Shown piece by piece: positions 17,934 through 27,418 of a stretch of DNA of 64,000 nucleotides. The notes under the pieces are model-generated. The model was given only the letters and a program-made list of their open reading frames with translations, searched no databases and was not told where the DNA came from. The position numbers and the translations under genes were made by a program. How positions within the stretch are numbered: the stretch's first letter is position 1; each line of letters begins with the position of its first letter. This DNA comes from Photorhabdus asymbiotica (GTDB lineage: Bacteria; Pseudomonadota; Gammaproteobacteria; Enterobacterales; Enterobacteriaceae), in assembly GCF_003634575.1 (NCBI RefSeq), contig NZ_RBLJ01000001.1, positions 1,364,001 through 1,428,000 on the forward strand, in the 5' to 3' direction.

Positions 17934-20075
17934 TCAATCCTTATAACTATATTGATAATGCCCGCCATAATAGAGACTCGAATTCTTCTCTACAGCGTTT
18001 AACAATACCCCTTTAATATGAGTACCATTTTGCTCGAAACGGCGAATAGCAACATCAACTTCTCTAACCCGAGTTTTATAATAACGGGCAATCAGTAATG
18101 AAGTTCCTGCATATCTTCCAATAATTGCAGCATCAGTTACAGCCAAAATAGGGGGAGTATCTACCAAGACATAATCATAATGCTCTTCTGCCCAAGATAA
18201 TAGCTCCTTAAATCTGTTATGCATAAGCAGCTCTGACGGATTAGGCGGAATAGTGCCTCGACTAATAAAATCAAGCTCAGTAAGATAAGTTCTGGTAATA
18301 GTCTCTTTTATCTGGTTTTGGCCAGCCAAATATTCTGAAAGTCCTGGAGACTGAGGGCTTTCTAACACCTTATGTAAATGCCCTCTTCTCATATCTGCAT
18401 CTATTAAAAGAACTCGTTTATTACCTAATGCCAATACTGCTGCAAGGTTTACTGAAATAAAAGATTTTCCTAATTCTGGAGCTGGACCGGAAAGAAGAAT
18501 AATTTTATTTGCAGATTCCATCATTGAAAAATGCAAAGTTGTTCTAAGACTACGTAATGCTTCAATCGCCAAGTCAGTAGGGTCATGAATAGCTAATAAC
18601 CGTAATCTTTGATGATAAGATCTCTTTTTCTGTTGCTGCTCAAGCTTAGTTTGGGTCTCCGATAATGGAATAGTTGCATAAACAGAAATCCCTATTTCTT
18701 CCAACTGTTCGGGGCTTTCAATTCCTTTGCGGAACAATACGCGTACTAAAACTAATCCCATCGATAATATAAGCCCTAACATCATCATAACAGCAATGAT
18801 CAAAGACTTTTTCGGTTTTATCGCTGAAGACTCTACAACAGCTTCATCGATAATACGTACATTACCAACCGTCCCGGCTTTTAAAATATTCAGCTCTTGC
18901 TGTTTATTAAGTAACTGAACATAAATTTCTTGCCCAACCTGGACATCTCTGGTCAAACGTAAAATTTCCTGCTGGGTTTTAGGTAACCGTTTGATTGACT
19001 GATTCAACTCCTTTTTGGTATCAGTCAGAGTCTTGCGCTTATCAAGCAATGCAACATAAGCAGGATGTTGTTTGGTATATAATTGCTGTAACTCAGCCTC
19101 TTTAAAAGTCAGTTCGTTAAGCTGCTTCTCAACCTGGACCAATGTCTCCAGAGCGGATTTTGCTTCAAGCGATAAATCAATAGATTCATTAGCTTGACGA
19201 TATTGATTAAGCAACTCTTCGGAGCGATTGAGCTCCATTTTAACTTTAGGTAAATGATTCTTTAAGAAATTAAGGCTACTCTCAGCCTCTTCGGTCTTTC
19301 TTGTCACATTCTGTCGCAAGTAATTTTCACTGATACTATCAAGTATCAATTTTATCTTTGTACGATCATCACCTTCTATTTCAAGCGAAATAATACCGGT
19401 ATTACTTCCTTTCTCCGTTACCCTCAAGGATTGTTGCAACCGGCGAATTACGTCTAACTGCGCCTTTTTAATCAATGTAAAACTTTGCCCAGGTGAAGCC
19501 GAGATATTTGATATGAGCAAATTTATACCATCAGCATCAAACACCTTATTAACTTGCCCATTAAAAACCTGACCATCGAATTCCAATCGATAATGTTCAG
19601 AGTCATCAACATATATTTTTATGGGGTTGTTAATATTGTGTGACGATATGGTAAAATTTTTAATAACAATTTTAGGATTTGGCATACCACGAAGGCGGGC
19701 AATTCCTTTACCTACCACAGGAAAATAATCAGCTTCAACCTGAACATCCAAATTCAGGTCTCTTACTGTTTTTCCTATTATCATCCGAGAAACCAGTAAC
19801 TCCAATTCTGCTGATATATCTGACGGTTTTCCAGACAGCATATCCGTCACGTCCCCGACTAAAGACAACGCGCTACTTTTCTTTTCAACCTGCAATAAAG
19901 CATTCGCTTTGTATACAGGTGTAGCAATCAAGGCATAACAAAGACCAATAACAGTGAATAATAAAGTGACTCCGCCAATAACCCAGCGATAATCGAATAA
20001 GGCGCTAAAAAGACGGCCTAAATCAATTTCATCACTATCCGTATGAGTGTGACTTGATTTATCTGATGTAGTCAT
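17934..20075 (-). CDS. wzc: Tyrosine-protein kinase Wzc (polysaccharide co-polymerase)
   Basis: Inner-membrane BY-kinase of 713 aa that controls capsule or exopolysaccharide polymerisation and export with Wza. It has an N-terminal Wzz domain with a first helix near residues 31-53, a long periplasmic coiled-coil region, and a second helix near 425-447. The cytoplasmic kinase has a Walker A-like SGPAPELGKS, Walker A' LLIDADMRRG and Walker B VLVDTPPI. A C-terminal Tyr cluster (YYGGHYQYSY) provides the autophosphorylation sites. It is third in wza-wzb-wzc. Confidence 0.95.
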   Translation of the reverse strand: MTTSDKSSHTHTDSDEIDLGRLFSALFDYRWVIGGVTLLFTVIGLCYALIATPVYKANALLQVEKKSSALSLVGDVTDMLSGKPSDISAELELLVSRMIIGKTVRDLNLDVQVEADYFPVVGKGIARLRGMPNPKIVIKNFTISSHNINNPIKIYVDDSEHYRLEFDGQVFNGQVNKVFDADGINLLISNISASPGQSFTLIKKAQLDVIRRLQQSLRVTEKGSNTGIISLEIEGDDRTKIKLILDSISENYLRQNVTRKTEEAESSLNFLKNHLPKVKMELNRSEELLNQYRQANESIDLSLEAKSALETLVQVEKQLNELTFKEAELQQLYTKQHPAYVALLDKRKTLTDTKKELNQSIKRLPKTQQEILRLTRDVQVGQEIYVQLLNKQQELNILKAGTVGNVRIIDEAVVESSAIKPKKSLIIAVMMMLGLILSMGLVLVRVLFRKGIESPEQLEEIGISVYATIPLSETQTKLEQQQKKRSYHQRLRLLAIHDPTDLAIEALRSLRTTLHFSMMESANKIILLSGPAPELGKSFISVNLAAVLALGNKRVLLIDADMRRGHLHKVLESPQSPGLSEYLAGQNQIKETITRTYLTELDFISRGTIPPNPSELLMHNRFKELLSWAEEHYDYVLVDTPPILAVTDAAIIGRYAGTSLLIARYYKTRVREVDVAIRRFEQNGTHIKGVLLNAVEKNSSLYYGGHYQYSYKD

Positions 20076-20141
20076 AAAAAGCCTATAATTACTTATTTAA
20101 GAAGTAATGAAAAATAAAAAAAATTAAAGAACATTTATAAG

Positions 20142-20573
20142 TTATAATTTCTCTAACCAACTATTAACGCTTTTAAATAATAATTGATATACATATTCAT
20201 AAACCTCGGTATCAGATTTATAAGGATCAGGAATCTCCATTTCATTTAGCCAATGGCCTAAGAGCATTGTTTTCCCTCGTGCTCCCAAGTTAACTCTGTT
20301 TACAGCCTCAATATGCTTTTTTTCCATAACCAGAATCAGATTTGACTGCTGACATAACTCACTGGTTAACTGACGCGCTGTATGTCCTTCCAGAGACAAT
20401 CCATGTCTAGCCGCAACTCTACTAGAAAGCTCATGTGCAGGCTTACCAATCAGAGCTGATATTCCCGCAGAATAAATTTTTTTCTGAGGGAATAGCTGCC
20501 GCAATAAACGCTCTCCCGTTGGAGATCGACAAATGTTACCCACACAAACAATCAGAATAGAATTAAACATCAA
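20142..20573 (-). CDS. wzb: Low-molecular-weight protein tyrosine phosphatase Wzb
   Basis: 143-aa LMW-PTP that dephosphorylates Wzc. The active-site P-loop CVGNICRSP lies near the N-terminus. The general-acid Asp lies in EIPDPY near residue 115. The start overlaps the wza stop by 4 bp, indicating translational coupling, and a 66-bp gap separates it from wzc. Confidence 0.95.
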   Translation of the reverse strand: MMFNSILIVCVGNICRSPTGERLLRQLFPQKKIYSAGISALIGKPAHELSSRVAARHGLSLEGHTARQLTSELCQQSNLILVMEKKHIEAVNRVNLGARGKTMLLGHWLNEMEIPDPYKSDTEVYEYVYQLLFKSVNSWLEKL

Positions 20574-21715
20574 TTAGGCCACTTATGAATCCATTTGGTT
20601 GTTTCAGTCAGACTATTAATACTTGATATTGTTGGCACCAGTTGACTAATAACCCGATTCCAGCGAACAATTGGTGCACTGGTAACATAAACAATATCAT
20701 AGGGTTGCAAATTAAACTCAGTTCCCAAAATTAACGTTGTCGCATCCTTGGCATTGAGCTGATAGATATTTGCTATTTTCCCACTCTTATCAGGTTCATT
20801 GCGCAGTGAGCGAATCACAAAGATTCCACTAGCATCGCTTGATAATTGATCTATACCTTCAGCATTACCTAATGCTTCTGTTAAGGTCATTCCACTACGA
20901 TCCATACGTAGAGTGCTTTGCTTTTTGACTTCTCCCATGACAAACACTTTCAAATCATCATTACGAGGAATATATAAAATATCACCAGAATAGAGCAGAC
21001 GATTCTGCTTCAGATCCCCGTTTTGCATTAAATCCTGAAGAGAAATAACTGTTTCTTTTCCTTTATGAGTCAAAATAGCTCTTTTCCAGTCAGCATTTTC
21101 AGTCAAGCCGCCAGCATGGTTAATCGCATCAATCACGGTTAAAGGAACATTAGTGATAGGCTGTTGATCAGATCTAGCAACTTCACCTGTTACATAAGCT
21201 TTTTGTGAACGGAAAGCAGCAATATTTACATCGACCTGAGGTGATTCAATATACTTTGATAACTGATGCGTAATCATAGTACGCACCTGAGTCACTGTTT
21301 TCCCTTTCACATGCAGTCTGCCAATATATGGGTAAAAAATCGTTCCATCAGAATGTACCCAGTTACCAGTATCACTGGCACTGCGATATTGTCCCGCAGG
21401 CGTCGTTAATTCAGGATGATCCCAGACGGTAACCATGATTACATCCCCCACACCTATATGATACTCATATTGCTGCAATTCTTTATCTAGTTCAGGGTTT
21501 GGACGAGCAATCGCAGAATTAACTCGCAATTTTTCAATTAACTGCGGTGTCACCGGATAAACATTTACCAAATTATTAATATCATAGTTACTATCATTAT
21601 CATTGATTATTTCTTTATTATAAACAGGGAGGCTGCTCCCAGGAGCAACCGTACAACCACCTAATAACATAGAACAAGACAATACTTGAACTATAATTAA
21701 TTCCTTTATATTCAT
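20570..21715 (-). CDS. wza: Outer-membrane polysaccharide export protein Wza
   Basis: Lipoprotein of 381 aa from the ATG at 21715; a TTG-initiated longer version is less likely. The signal peptide ends in the lipobox LLGGC. The polysaccharide export (PES) domain includes [20 protein letters not shown], and SLBB repeats follow. The C-terminal segment [18 protein letters not shown] matches the amphipathic helix that lines the outer-membrane pore in Wza. It heads the operon. No glycosyltransferase or polymerase genes follow. Confidence 0.94.
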   Translation of the reverse strand: MNIKELIIVQVLSCSMLLGGCTVAPGSSLPVYNKEIINDNDSNYDINNLVNVYPVTPQLIEKLRVNSAIARPNPELDKELQQYEYHIGVGDVIMVTVWDHPELTTPAGQYRSASDTGNWVHSDGTIFYPYIGRLHVKGKTVTQVRTMITHQLSKYIESPQVDVNIAAFRSQKAYVTGEVARSDQQPITNVPLTVIDAINHAGGLTENADWKRAILTHKGKETVISLQDLMQNGDLKQNRLLYSGDILYIPRNDDLKVFVMGEVKKQSTLRMDRSGMTLTEALGNAEGIDQLSSDASGIFVIRSLRNEPDKSGKIANIYQLNAKDATTLILGTEFNLQPYDIVYVTSAPIVRWNRVISQLVPTISSINSLTETTKWIHKWPN

Positions 21716-22417
21716 CAGAATTTTATCCTTAAAAACAATAAGCAAAAAATACAGTAGTATTAATTATAATCTCCTTAAGAAAGGAAGATTATAATATAAT
21801 AAGATATAATATAATATAAAAATTTTGTTTAAGTATCATGAGCTATATGAGTCATTGATCGTATCATTTTGTAAAAACAATAAAAACCAGCTTAATACCT
21901 TTGATAACTCAAACGACTAAATAGAAAATAAATCAAACAAATAATATAACCACTAACTATTTTATTATAAAATGTATTGCATAAGATATTGTTGCAAATA
22001 GAAAGTAAGAACTGAATATCCCTGATACAATAAAGAGAAAATATCACCAGAAGTTATTGAAACTGAATGCATATTTGTGATTATATTGCTGCAAAAACAC
22101 ACTTCTGCTTGTATCAAAATTAATCCTTAATTTAGTAAGTAGTTTTGTAATTTATACAATGGTAATAAGCCTAAAGCTAGACAACATATTTGCCAAACAA
22201 TTAAAAACACAAAACAAACAATAATTCTTATATATTTTAAATTTAAAGAATAATAATCTGGTATGGATTCTATCACAATTTCTGACTGTTTTGGTTCATT
22301 AAGCCTACTATTTTGTATTTTCGCGGCTCTCAACTACTATTATTAGTTGTTTTATATAGAGATAGAAGATCTATGAGTTGAACACATTCCATAAAAACTT
22401 TATCAGCTGGAAATATC
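21716..22417. other. Very AT-rich promoter region of wza and the VOC gene
   Basis: This 702-bp gap holds the divergent promoters of wza and the VOC gene. It includes a low-complexity stretch rich in ATAAT units around 21791-21824. I saw no JUMPstart or ops element. A 67-codon TTG-started frame with one hydrophobic segment (22127-22333) is discussed under rejected items. Confidence 0.55.
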
Positions 22418-22813
22418 ATGCACAAATCAACCATTCTAAGGATAGCCAGACCAACAGATAACCTAAATCAGATCGCTAAAATGTACTGTCAAGGTTTAGG
22501 GTTTACTGTTTTAGCTAAATTCGAAAATCACGAAAACTTCGATGGCATTATGCTAGGACATCCAGATCATCTCTGGCACCTCGAATTTACACATCATCGC
22601 GGCACAAAGGTAGGCAAAGCTCCGACACAAGATAATTTACTGGCCTTCTATATACCAGACCATTCAGAGTGGTTACATCAAATATCATTAATGAAAACCG
22701 CTGGTTTCATGAATATCTCTTCTTACAACCCATACTGGGATGTCAAAGGTAAAACATTTGAAGATATTGACGGTTATCGGGTTGTGTTACAAAACACAGT
22801 ATCCACTGTCTGA
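22418..22813 (+). CDS. VOC-family (glyoxalase/bleomycin-resistance fold) protein
   Basis: 131-aa vicinal-oxygen-chelate fold protein. RIARPTDNLNQIAKMYCQGLGFTVL is the typical first beta-alpha module. DHLWHLEFT and the terminal DIDGYRVVLQN strand are also characteristic. It resembles YycE-like VOC proteins of unknown substrate. It stands alone between the polysaccharide operon and the lysis genes. Confidence 0.8.
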   Translation: MHKSTILRIARPTDNLNQIAKMYCQGLGFTVLAKFENHENFDGIMLGHPDHLWHLEFTHHRGTKVGKAPTQDNLLAFYIPDHSEWLHQISLMKTAGFMNISSYNPYWDVKGKTFEDIDGYRVVLQNTVSTV

Positions 22814-22887
22814 TTATAAATTGACTTTCAGCAGACTTTCCTGATAACCACCCCATATCTACATTATTTCACATTGTGCAATAACAT

Positions 22888-22922
22888 CATCAAAACTCAG
22901 CTACTGACACTGAGTTTTGATG
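22888..22922 (-). terminator. Perfect 13-bp hairpin at the end of Rz
   Basis: CATCAAAACTCAG (22888-22900) pairs perfectly with CTGAGTTTTGATG (22910-22922) around 9 nt that hold the Rz stop codon. There is no strong T-run, so it may be a stability hairpin or a transcription end. Confidence 0.5.
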
Positions 22923-23350
22923 TATTCCTGCAAGTATTTAGTTTGCCTCTCGTTCTCAACAATCATTCTTCGGAGATCGAAATAATCTTGTTCAGCTGCC
23001 GGGTTAAATCGTGGGGTTCCTGCATGGCCCACGCTGCCGGTGGAACTGGTTTCGCCCTGACTACAGGTTGCCGCGATGCGCAACCTGAGACGACCAGCGG
23101 CAACATCACCACGAAGAGCATCAATTTCAGATTTAGCATTAGCAAGCTCCTTCGTATGTTTATTATCCAACTCAGACAGGAGTTTTATCCGCTCCTGCTG
23201 GCTGACTATTTCATTCTGCTGCTCCAATAACCGACTCTGTAGCTGAACTGTTGTATCAAGCTGCTTGGTATATTTACCGTAATAGTGATAAGCCAGCAAC
23301 GAGATAAGTGCCAGGGCAACAACAGCATAACCATGAGAGTTAACCTTCAT
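22901..23350 (-). CDS. Phage-type inner-membrane spanin Rz
   Basis: 149-aa i-spanin: one N-terminal membrane helix (VVALALISLLAYHYYG), then a long periplasmic coiled coil (QLDTTVQLQSRLLEQQNEIV...). Rz joins inner and outer membranes with Rz1 in the last step of lysis. Rz1 is encoded inside it in another frame. It is last in a holin, muralytic-type, spanin cassette on the minus strand. No capsid, tail or replication genes are nearby. Confidence 0.88.
   Translation of the reverse strand: MKVNSHGYAVVALALISLLAYHYYGKYTKQLDTTVQLQSRLLEQQNEIVSQQERIKLLSELDNKHTKELANAKSEIDALRGDVAAGRLRLRIAATCSQGETSSTGSVGHAGTPRFNPAAEQDYFDLRRMIVENERQTKYLQEYIKTQCQ
22963..23139 (-). CDS. Outer-membrane spanin lipoprotein Rz1 (nested in Rz)
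   Basis: 58-aa lipoprotein encoded entirely within Rz in a shifted frame. The start at ATG 23139 sits behind AAGGAGCTTGCTA, an excellent ribosome site. The signal peptide ends in the lipobox VVSGC, and the mature part is Pro-rich (KPVPPAAW), as in Rz1 proteins. The nested arrangement is the classical lambda Rz/Rz1 design. Confidence 0.85.
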   Translation of the reverse strand: MLNLKLMLFVVMLPLVVSGCASRQPVVRAKPVPPAAWAMQEPHDLTRQLNKIISISEE

Positions 23351-23359
23351 AATATCGCT

Positions 23360-23761
23360 CTACAAAAGTGAAAAGGCTTTATCAATGACCGCATTGCTAT
23401 AGGGCTGACTACCATTTTCCATGGTAATAATCGATTTAAGAAGTTTTGTCATAAATGTCTTATCGAAGACATTAATAATCTGGTCGCGGGTAGCACCCGT
23501 ATCTTTACAAACCCGGCTTATATAAGCATCGGTATTATTTTCATTGGGAGGAGCCCATCGTGAAATGATCCCCTTCACTGTTTTAAGGCCATGTTTCCGA
23601 TTGTAATTATGTAAAATTTTAATCATTGCCCGGATACCATACTCAGGACTGACAAACTGACAGAAAGATTTATCAGTACGTTGTGATTTAGGTACTAAAC
23701 CTAGCCAATCATCACCCCAGCGAATATTGCCAGGGTTATTATTCCGAATGCCTCTGCTCAT
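23360..23761 (-). CDS. P5-like phage structural/peptidoglycan-active protein
   Basis: 133-aa protein beginning MSRGIRNNNPGNIRWG, the signature of small phage proteins annotated as structural protein P5 or lysozyme-like. Its place between holin and spanin makes it the presumptive muralytic enzyme of the cassette. A classic lysozyme catalytic motif is not obvious, so enzymatic activity is an inference. AGGAGCAAATT precedes the ATG. Confidence 0.7.
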   Translation of the reverse strand: MSRGIRNNNPGNIRWGDDWLGLVPKSQRTDKSFCQFVSPEYGIRAMIKILHNYNRKHGLKTVKGIISRWAPPNENNTDAYISRVCKDTGATRDQIINVFDKTFMTKLLKSIITMENGSQPYSNAVIDKAFSLL

Positions 23762-23770
23762 AATTTGCTC

Positions 23771-24097
23771 CTACTGCTTGTTGCCTGTTTTATTATTAAC
23801 AACTTTTCTTAAGATCTGACCAAAATAATCAGTTCCCAAGTAACCAATAATGACACTACCGATGTAAGCCAAATCCGTGCTCATACCAAAGAAATCCAGC
23901 ACATCACGGATAAACCAGGCAATCATGGCACACATAATGGCATCCATAATTGTCGTCCAGAATTTACCGCCGTTATATCGACCTCTGAGATAAGCCATTG
24001 CAGCAGCCAGTGCCGCGCCTATACCTTGTTCTTTGACTGACAGCAACCATAACCATAGCTGCATCCAGATGTCAGGCTGTTTATCCATGTATTTCAT
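23771..24097 (-). CDS. Lambda-type phage holin
   Basis: 108-aa membrane protein with about three helices ([41 protein letters not shown]) and a basic C-terminus ([11 protein letters not shown]), fitting the lambda-family holins. It is the first gene of the lysis cassette. The ATG at 24097 follows GGAGGAAAGG; ATG 24088 is an alternative, reminiscent of dual-start holins. Confidence 0.83.
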   Translation of the reverse strand: MKYMDKQPDIWMQLWLWLLSVKEQGIGAALAAAMAYLRGRYNGGKFWTTIMDAIMCAMIAWFIRDVLDFFGMSTDLAYIGSVIIGYLGTDYFGQILRKVVNNKTGNKQ

Positions 24098-24610
24098 CCT
24101 TTCCTCCCATTCATATAATGGGAATCCATAGGCTGCTGTGTAGCCTTAAATTTGAGTTAATAGGAATACTGCGAAATCAGTAGAATAAGAAAAGGCCACA
24201 CATAGCGCAGCCTTAAATTTTGTTAGGTGATTACTTACATTTAGTATAATACCGCACTCATCAACAATTCTCAGTTATGCATCATTATGGATAAAAAAAT
24301 TAGGATGACAGATGGATATATAATTAGTTGAAATGTTCATTATTCCAATAAAATAATATTCCTATTGATAATTATTACTGACTGCTTTGTGAAAATCCGA
24401 CTGAAAGTTTATTTTTTAATGTTCTGATATCGTATTACTGGATTAAAAGGCAAGATATTATTATCTTGCCTCGAGCTTGCCACTTTCAAGTAGCTATTAT
24501 TTCGCTAAGCTTAAATTCTATAATGAACTGTTATATTGCTATAATGAATTCACTTTTATCAATTCATTTCAATACAGGGTGAATACTAACCTAAAACAGA
24601 TCTCTCACAT
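24098..24610. other. Intergenic region between holin and alpha/beta-fold gene
   Basis: This 513-bp AT-rich stretch should hold the promoter of the lysis cassette. A hairpin that ends the next minus-strand gene is listed separately. No gene was seen. Confidence 0.55.
24445..24470 (-). terminator. Terminator for the alpha/beta-fold gene
   Basis: GGCAAGATA and TATCTTGCC (24449-24470) form a 9-bp stem. On the minus strand it is followed by TTTTAAT. It is about 140 bp beyond the stop. Confidence 0.6.
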
Positions 24611-25408
24611 CTATTCCTTTAATATAAAAATTTTTAAAGTACGGTAAACCTCTTCAGGTTGTTCAAGTATACCCAAATGTGTTCTGGCACTTTCCAATCT
24701 CTTAACCTGGAAAAAAGAGTTCTCATGAGAAAATTTTTGCTGCTCCAACAAATAATTGTCTCTTTTATCTAAAGAATAAATATGAATACATTGATGATGC
24801 CCAGATAAAAGTTTCAATCTATCTAGAGGAGAACCATATCTGCTATATGCTCCCGCTATTGCCTTTCCCGCCGCTTCCCACACAGTAAAACCCACTTGTG
24901 ACATTTCTTTAACCAAGTGATCCTTAACAACTTTATTATTTCCACCTCCCATCCAGGAATTAAATAAAGAATCCCTTGCCGAAACCCAATTTTCAGGATC
25001 TTGTATATAGTTAATTGCTTGAAAGAATTCAGGCTCAGGATTAGTCATAATCCAGTCAAGAAATACGAGCGCAGAAACTCTCTCTGGCATGATCTCTGCT
25101 AGATCGGTAGCAATCCAGCTAGCATGTGCAACTGAAACCGGTATAAATTGCTCTATTTCTAATGAGTTAATCAATGAAACAACATCATTTAACAATATCT
25201 CTGGAGTCAACGGTAATACAGATTGTGAAGATAGTCCGTGATTACGCCAATCCAGGCTAATAATTCTGAAAGTTTCCGAAGCCAACGCTTCAAAGGGCAT
25301 AAAAACTGTTTTAGGTTCACACCATCCAGGAAGAAGTAGTAATGTGATTGGACCTATACCACTATCATTGTAATCTATTTTTATATCATTGTAATAAAAT
25401 TGACTCAT
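24611..25408 (-). CDS. Alpha/beta-hydrolase-fold protein related to cofactor-free quinoline dioxygenases
   Basis: 265-aa alpha/beta-hydrolase-fold protein. From memory it resembles 1H-3-hydroxy-4-oxoquinaldine 2,4-dioxygenase (HOD) along its length: LLPGWCEPKTVF, FIPVSVAHASW, LVFLDWIMTNPEPEF, NWVSARDSLFNSWM, AIAGAYSRYGSPL and SARTHLGI. Relative to HOD the acid Asp (LDW) and base His (THLGI) are kept, but the nucleophile-elbow Ser (HOD SHSHGGW) is Ala here (SVAHASW). HOD-type enzymes cleave quinolones without cofactor, so the Ala need not abolish dioxygenase chemistry. The substrate is unknown. It stands alone with its own terminator. Confidence 0.72.
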   Translation of the reverse strand: MSQFYYNDIKIDYNDSGIGPITLLLLPGWCEPKTVFMPFEALASETFRIISLDWRNHGLSSQSVLPLTPEILLNDVVSLINSLEIEQFIPVSVAHASWIATDLAEIMPERVSALVFLDWIMTNPEPEFFQAINYIQDPENWVSARDSLFNSWMGGGNNKVVKDHLVKEMSQVGFTVWEAAGKAIAGAYSRYGSPLDRLKLLSGHHQCIHIYSLDKRDNYLLEQQKFSHENSFFQVKRLESARTHLGILEQPEEVYRTLKIFILKE

Positions 25409-26217
25409 AATCCTATCCTCAACAGAAAGAATAACGATAACCTAAGATCTACAACAAATTGTCATATTAAGATCTTATTGTCTATACCCTAATTATTTTT
25501 CACCACTAAATAGCACTAAAAGTAAATAATTCAGAGCACAATCATCATTAATTCATGAATTTCCTTAATGCTAAGATTAAATTACAAGGTATAATAAACT
25601 ATAATTCATGATAATTATGTACACCAGGTAATAAATATTTCACAGTAATTTCTTTAAGGTAAACTCTTATATCTTTTTCTTATGCAAAATAAAAAACCAA
25701 TTCTATTATTGCATGGCGATTAGTTGAATTTCTTAAATATTTTTTATCTTTAATTTATTTATAAATTTCAATAATTGAATCAATTACAGTACTAATTTTA
25801 TTAAAATTAGCATTATTTAATTTAAAGAAAATCAATAAATATAGAAGGGTAATTTTATAATCATCATATTTCTATTACAAAGTAAAAACATCCAATAACA
25901 TATAAAAATAAAAAATTTTCATTTAATAAATAAACCTAATAGACATTTAATATTAAAAATTAATTGAATTATATATTACAAATAATATGAATAATAAATG
26001 CAATGTAAAATAATTAGATAAAAATTAAATAGTATTTATACCCTTCATCCTTCAAGTTGCTGCTTTGTTGGCTGCTTTCACTCACCCCAGTCACATAGTT
26101 ATCTATGCTCCTGGGGATTCGTTCACTTGCCGTCGCGCTGCAACTCGAAATCTATTGGGTATAGACACTTATAAATAAACATTATTTTTTTATTGCTGAA
26201 GAATTTGCTATTCAGTC
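25409..26217. other. Very AT-rich gap with one ERIC
   Basis: This 809-bp gap lies between the alpha/beta-fold gene and the last T3SS gene. Most of it is extremely AT-rich with no gene. An ERIC occupies 26037-26163. It marks the left end of the T3SS. Confidence 0.6.
26037..26163 (-). repeat. ERIC-type repeat, copy 3 (127 bp)
   Basis: Full length, from TATACCCTTCATCC to ATTGGGTATA. It differs from copy 4 (43388-43514) at only about four positions and has the same orientation. It lies just downstream of exsB. Confidence 0.95.
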
Positions 26218-26610
26218 TTATAAACATTCTGGATAACACGGTAGGGGAGATAATTGCACTATGACCTTTTTTCCTGCAACAATCCATTGTTGACTCTTTG
26301 CCTGTATTGCTCGTTCCCCATCCCAATGTAAACGAGTTCGCAAGAACAAATCTTCATGAGAAAACTGTAATGACCCCAAACGCATGGAAAAAGTAAGCGG
26401 TAGCATATCCAGGCGATAACGCATCTTACCCACTGTTAACACTTTCCCTTCAACGACAGCAAGCAACGATAGTTCAACATTTGCAGTTTTGGATAGAGGA
26501 ACCAGCATAGTCACATCCCCCTCAATCAACCGTGATGTCCCATTATCTGTTACGTTACTTACACACCCGACAATCAGCAAACACAACAACATTAGCCCCT
26601 TTCTGGTCAT
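26218..26610 (-). CDS. exsB: T3SS pilotin lipoprotein ExsB/YscW
   Basis: 130-aa outer-membrane lipoprotein that helps the secretin YscC reach and assemble in the outer membrane. The signal peptide ends LLCLLIVGC (lipobox). The beta-rich mature part (FSMRLGSLQFSHEDLFLRTRL) fits the YscW family. It is third in exsC-exsE-exsB, with a 4-bp overlap with exsE. In P. aeruginosa exsA follows directly; here it does not. Confidence 0.88.
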   Translation of the reverse strand: MTRKGLMLLCLLIVGCVSNVTDNGTSRLIEGDVTMLVPLSKTANVELSLLAVVEGKVLTVGKMRYRLDMLPLTFSMRLGSLQFSHEDLFLRTRLHWDGERAIQAKSQQWIVAGKKVIVQLSPLPCYPECL

Positions 26611-26840
26611 AACAAGCTGATCCGACGTTGTGACAATGGTGTATGCTGCCCATCTAACAAGCGTTGCAATACTGCCTCATGTTCAAGCTCTATTACAAGC
26701 CCTCTACTCAGCACAACAGAAAGCGGTTCATGAACATTTTGCGATATATGCCCTGACGTAACCCGATAACCACAACAAAGATTATCATTTTCATGAGATA
26801 CTTTTGTTAAATGAATGGGTAATGAATTTTCAATTTTCAT
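26607..26840 (-). CDS. exsE: Secreted T3SS regulator ExsE
   Basis: 77-aa protein. It matches P. aeruginosa ExsE at both ends: MKIENSLPI and EAVLQRLLDGQHTPLSQR against recalled MKIESISPV and EQALQRLADGDGTPLEAR. ExsE is held by the chaperone ExsC and exported by the T3SS. Its loss from the cell frees ExsC to bind ExsD, which releases ExsA. It overlaps exsC by 4 bp. Confidence 0.85.
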   Translation of the reverse strand: MKIENSLPIHLTKVSHENDNLCCGYRVTSGHISQNVHEPLSVVLSRGLVIELEHEAVLQRLLDGQHTPLSQRRISLL

Positions 26841-27280
26841 ACTCGCATTCCCAAAGATTCATTCTGTTGAGTACCAGTCGAAAGCTGAGCCTGCAATAAC
26901 TCCTGCCAAAACTCAGCATGATCTAGCATACTCGAAAGGCTTTCCTCAAAAGCAGCCAGATTCAGCCGGCTGGCCGCCATTTGCCGATAAAGCTGCACCA
27001 TTAACGTTGACTCATCAAAACCAAAGTGAAGATCAAACTGATACCAATGACGATTAAAACTGGCTAATTGACGGAAAATCCCCTCTCCAACCGCAGTAAT
27101 ATCAGCGACATCTACCTGTAAAACTAGTTGATCACGTTCAGGAATTAAGATCAAAGAGAGGTGAAGATGCTCATCAAAACAGAGAGCAGCCACACCTTCA
27201 TGATTCAAAGCTAAGTGTGGCAAACCGAATTTGGCAGCAAATTCAGCCAAAACTTGGTTGATGATAACTATCACATCCAT
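26837..27280 (-). CDS. exsC: T3SS chaperone / anti-antiactivator ExsC
   Basis: 147-aa class I chaperone-fold protein that binds either ExsE or ExsD. The stretch GEGIFRQLASFNRHWYQFDLHFGFDE and LDHAEFW near the C-terminus are nearly identical to P. aeruginosa ExsC as I recall it. It is first of exsC-exsE-exsB. A candidate ExsA promoter lies at 27368-27418. Confidence 0.93.
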   Translation of the reverse strand: MDVIVIINQVLAEFAAKFGLPHLALNHEGVAALCFDEHLHLSLILIPERDQLVLQVDVADITAVGEGIFRQLASFNRHWYQFDLHFGFDESTLMVQLYRQMAASRLNLAAFEESLSSMLDHAEFWQELLQAQLSTGTQQNESLGMRV

Positions 27281-27367
27281 GGGTTACTCCCGCAGAGAAG
27301 GAAATCAGGCAAACTTGAAGCTACCACGCAGTTAAACAAGCGGGTTAATCCCGCAGAAAAGGGATTT

Positions 27368-27418
27368 AGTTTACTACCACCATCTTTTATGCCTCTGTCA
27401 CTCAAAGGCAATTCTTTT
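27368..27418 (-). promoter_or_regulatory. Candidate ExsA-dependent promoter of exsCEB
   Basis: On the minus strand AAAAG, GCC, 6 nt, TGACA, 22 nt, TAAACT. This matches the layout of the other candidate sites but has a weaker A-tract and -10. The implied leader is about 80 nt. Confidence 0.55.

Noticed and set aside
22127-22333. 67-codon minus-strand frame with one hydrophobic segment
   Set aside because: It starts with TTG directly after a stop codon, has no ribosome site and no recognisable relatives. Kept out of the gene list, but a small membrane protein cannot be fully excluded.
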